Below are positions 6,204-6,483 of a DNA stretch of 6,483 bases, in pieces. Source of the stretch: an uncultured Amylibacter sp. Its GTDB lineage: Bacteria; Pseudomonadota; Alphaproteobacteria; Rhodobacterales; Rhodobacteraceae. The notes under the pieces are model-generated. The model was given only the letters and a program-made list of their open reading frames with translations, had not been told where the DNA came from and ran no database searches. Position 1 is the first letter of the stretch, and every line of letters begins with the position of its first letter. The position numbers and the translations under genes were made by a program. Location: NCBI GenBank assembly GCA_937944065.1, contig CALDZS010000257.1, positions 1 to 6,483 on the forward strand, read 5' to 3'.

Positions 6204-6223
6204 CTCCTTTAAAATGTAAAGGA
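6204..6223 (-). promoter_or_regulatory. Ribosome binding site of the DUF2330 gene inside a hairpin
   Basis: On the minus strand TCCTTTA (6223-6217) pairs perfectly with TAAAGGA (6211-6205) around the 5-nt loop CATTT, and T6224/G6204 can add a wobble pair. The right arm is the AAAGGA core of the ribosome binding site AAAGGAG (6210-6204) that sets the TTG start at 6198. The stem is A/U-rich, so it would hold the site closed only loosely. No T tract follows, so it is not an intrinsic terminator. Confidence 0.45.
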
Positions 6224-6273
6224 AAGACAAGCAGGGCTGCGGTTTCGCGCAACTATTGGATGATGTCAGTCGG

Positions 6274-6483
6274 TCACAGCTTCATATGACGCGCACGTGC
6301 GCCCCATTCAATGGCGGCTGTCCGCAAACGGTCAATATCCAGAACATACCGTGTTTCTTGCAGGAACCGTAATTCTTCGTCACGCAAACGCCCATCGGCG
6401 GCAGAGATGTCGCAGCACAGCGCATAGGCGGTTTCATACAGTTTTTCTGGCAATGCGGTTTTCACCATTCCAAACAGCGCGTC
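6274..6483 (-). CDS. TerB-like (tellurite resistance TerB family) protein, C-terminal part, cut by window edge
   Basis: Seventy codons including TGA at 6274-6276 are visible and the frame is open to the right edge (DALFGMVKTALPEKLYETAY); the ATG at 6468 is probably internal. The segment LYETAYALCCDISAADGRLR, followed by DEELRFLQETRYVLDIDRLR, is the acidic helical signature of the TerB-like fold: an 'A.ADG.l...E...l......L.id' pattern in which the Asp and Glu residues may bind metal. The usual tail of Rhodobacterales members, 'AAIE.GARARH', is present. Despite the name, most stand-alone members have no shown tellurite role, so I would not predict resistance. The broken DUF2330 gene lies 75 bp downstream in the same direction, and the two may once have formed an operon. 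Confidence 0.82.
   Translation of the reverse strand, partial: DALFGMVKTALPEKLYETAYALCCDISAADGRLRDEELRFLQETRYVLDIDRLRTAAIEWGARARHMKL

Noticed and set aside
6199..6252. Extended N-terminus for the DUF2330 gene (TTG at 6252)
   Set aside because: No ribosome site there, and the clean signal peptide begins only after the AAAGGAG site, at TTG 6198.
1..6483. Defence system, toxin-antitoxin pair, prophage or other novel multi-gene system
   Set aside because: Apart from the unassigned left-edge fragment, every sizeable coding frame is a recognisable housekeeping or widely distributed family; no nuclease, integrase, transposase, repeat array or small paired genes were found.

Overview
The window looks like ordinary chromosomal DNA from an alphaproteobacterium, most likely of the Rhodobacterales (Roseobacter group). 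The reasons are the nadD protein, whose sequence style is typical of that group (VWWLVSPGNPLK and FVWLMGADNLATFHRW segments), the nadD-dacB gene pair, a TerB-like protein ending in a DIDRL...GARARH tail, and a DUF2330 secreted protein. By eye the base composition is near half G+C, at the lower end for this group. The lineage call is inference from remembered family style, not from a search.

Layout from left to right: the C-terminal part of an unrecognised beta-strand-rich, probably exported protein (+) runs in from the left edge and ends 3 bp from a convergent TauE/SafE-family membrane permease (-). A divergent spacer of about 180 bp separates the permease from a siderophore-interacting flavoprotein (SIP, probable ferric-siderophore reductase, +). 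The SIP gene converges on a small secreted DUF302 protein (-), and the two share a strong hairpin terminator (2098-2130). A divergent spacer of 175 bp carries a candidate promoter for nadD (+). nadD is followed after 39 bp by a class C D-Ala-D-Ala carboxypeptidase (dacB, +), which has no good ribosome binding site and carries an N-terminal twin-arginine motif. dacB converges on a GNAT acetyltransferase (-).

The right end holds a broken DUF2330-type secreted protein gene (-) and the C-terminal part of a TerB-like protein (-) that runs off the right edge. The DUF2330 gene keeps a clean start, signal peptide and the first third of the domain. It then loses its reading frame, and the codons downstream make sense only in another frame.

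Functionally these are small housekeeping and accessory transcription units: NAD synthesis (nadD), peptidoglycan trimming (dacB), iron-siderophore reduction (SIP), anion export (TauE/SafE), N-acetylation (GNAT) and envelope proteins of unknown role (DUF302, DUF2330, the left-edge protein). I saw no mobile element, CRISPR array, tRNA, rRNA or coherent novel multi-gene system. The points most worth a second look are the decayed DUF2330 gene, the hairpin covering its ribosome binding site, and the 12-bp perfect palindrome upstream of the acetyltransferase.
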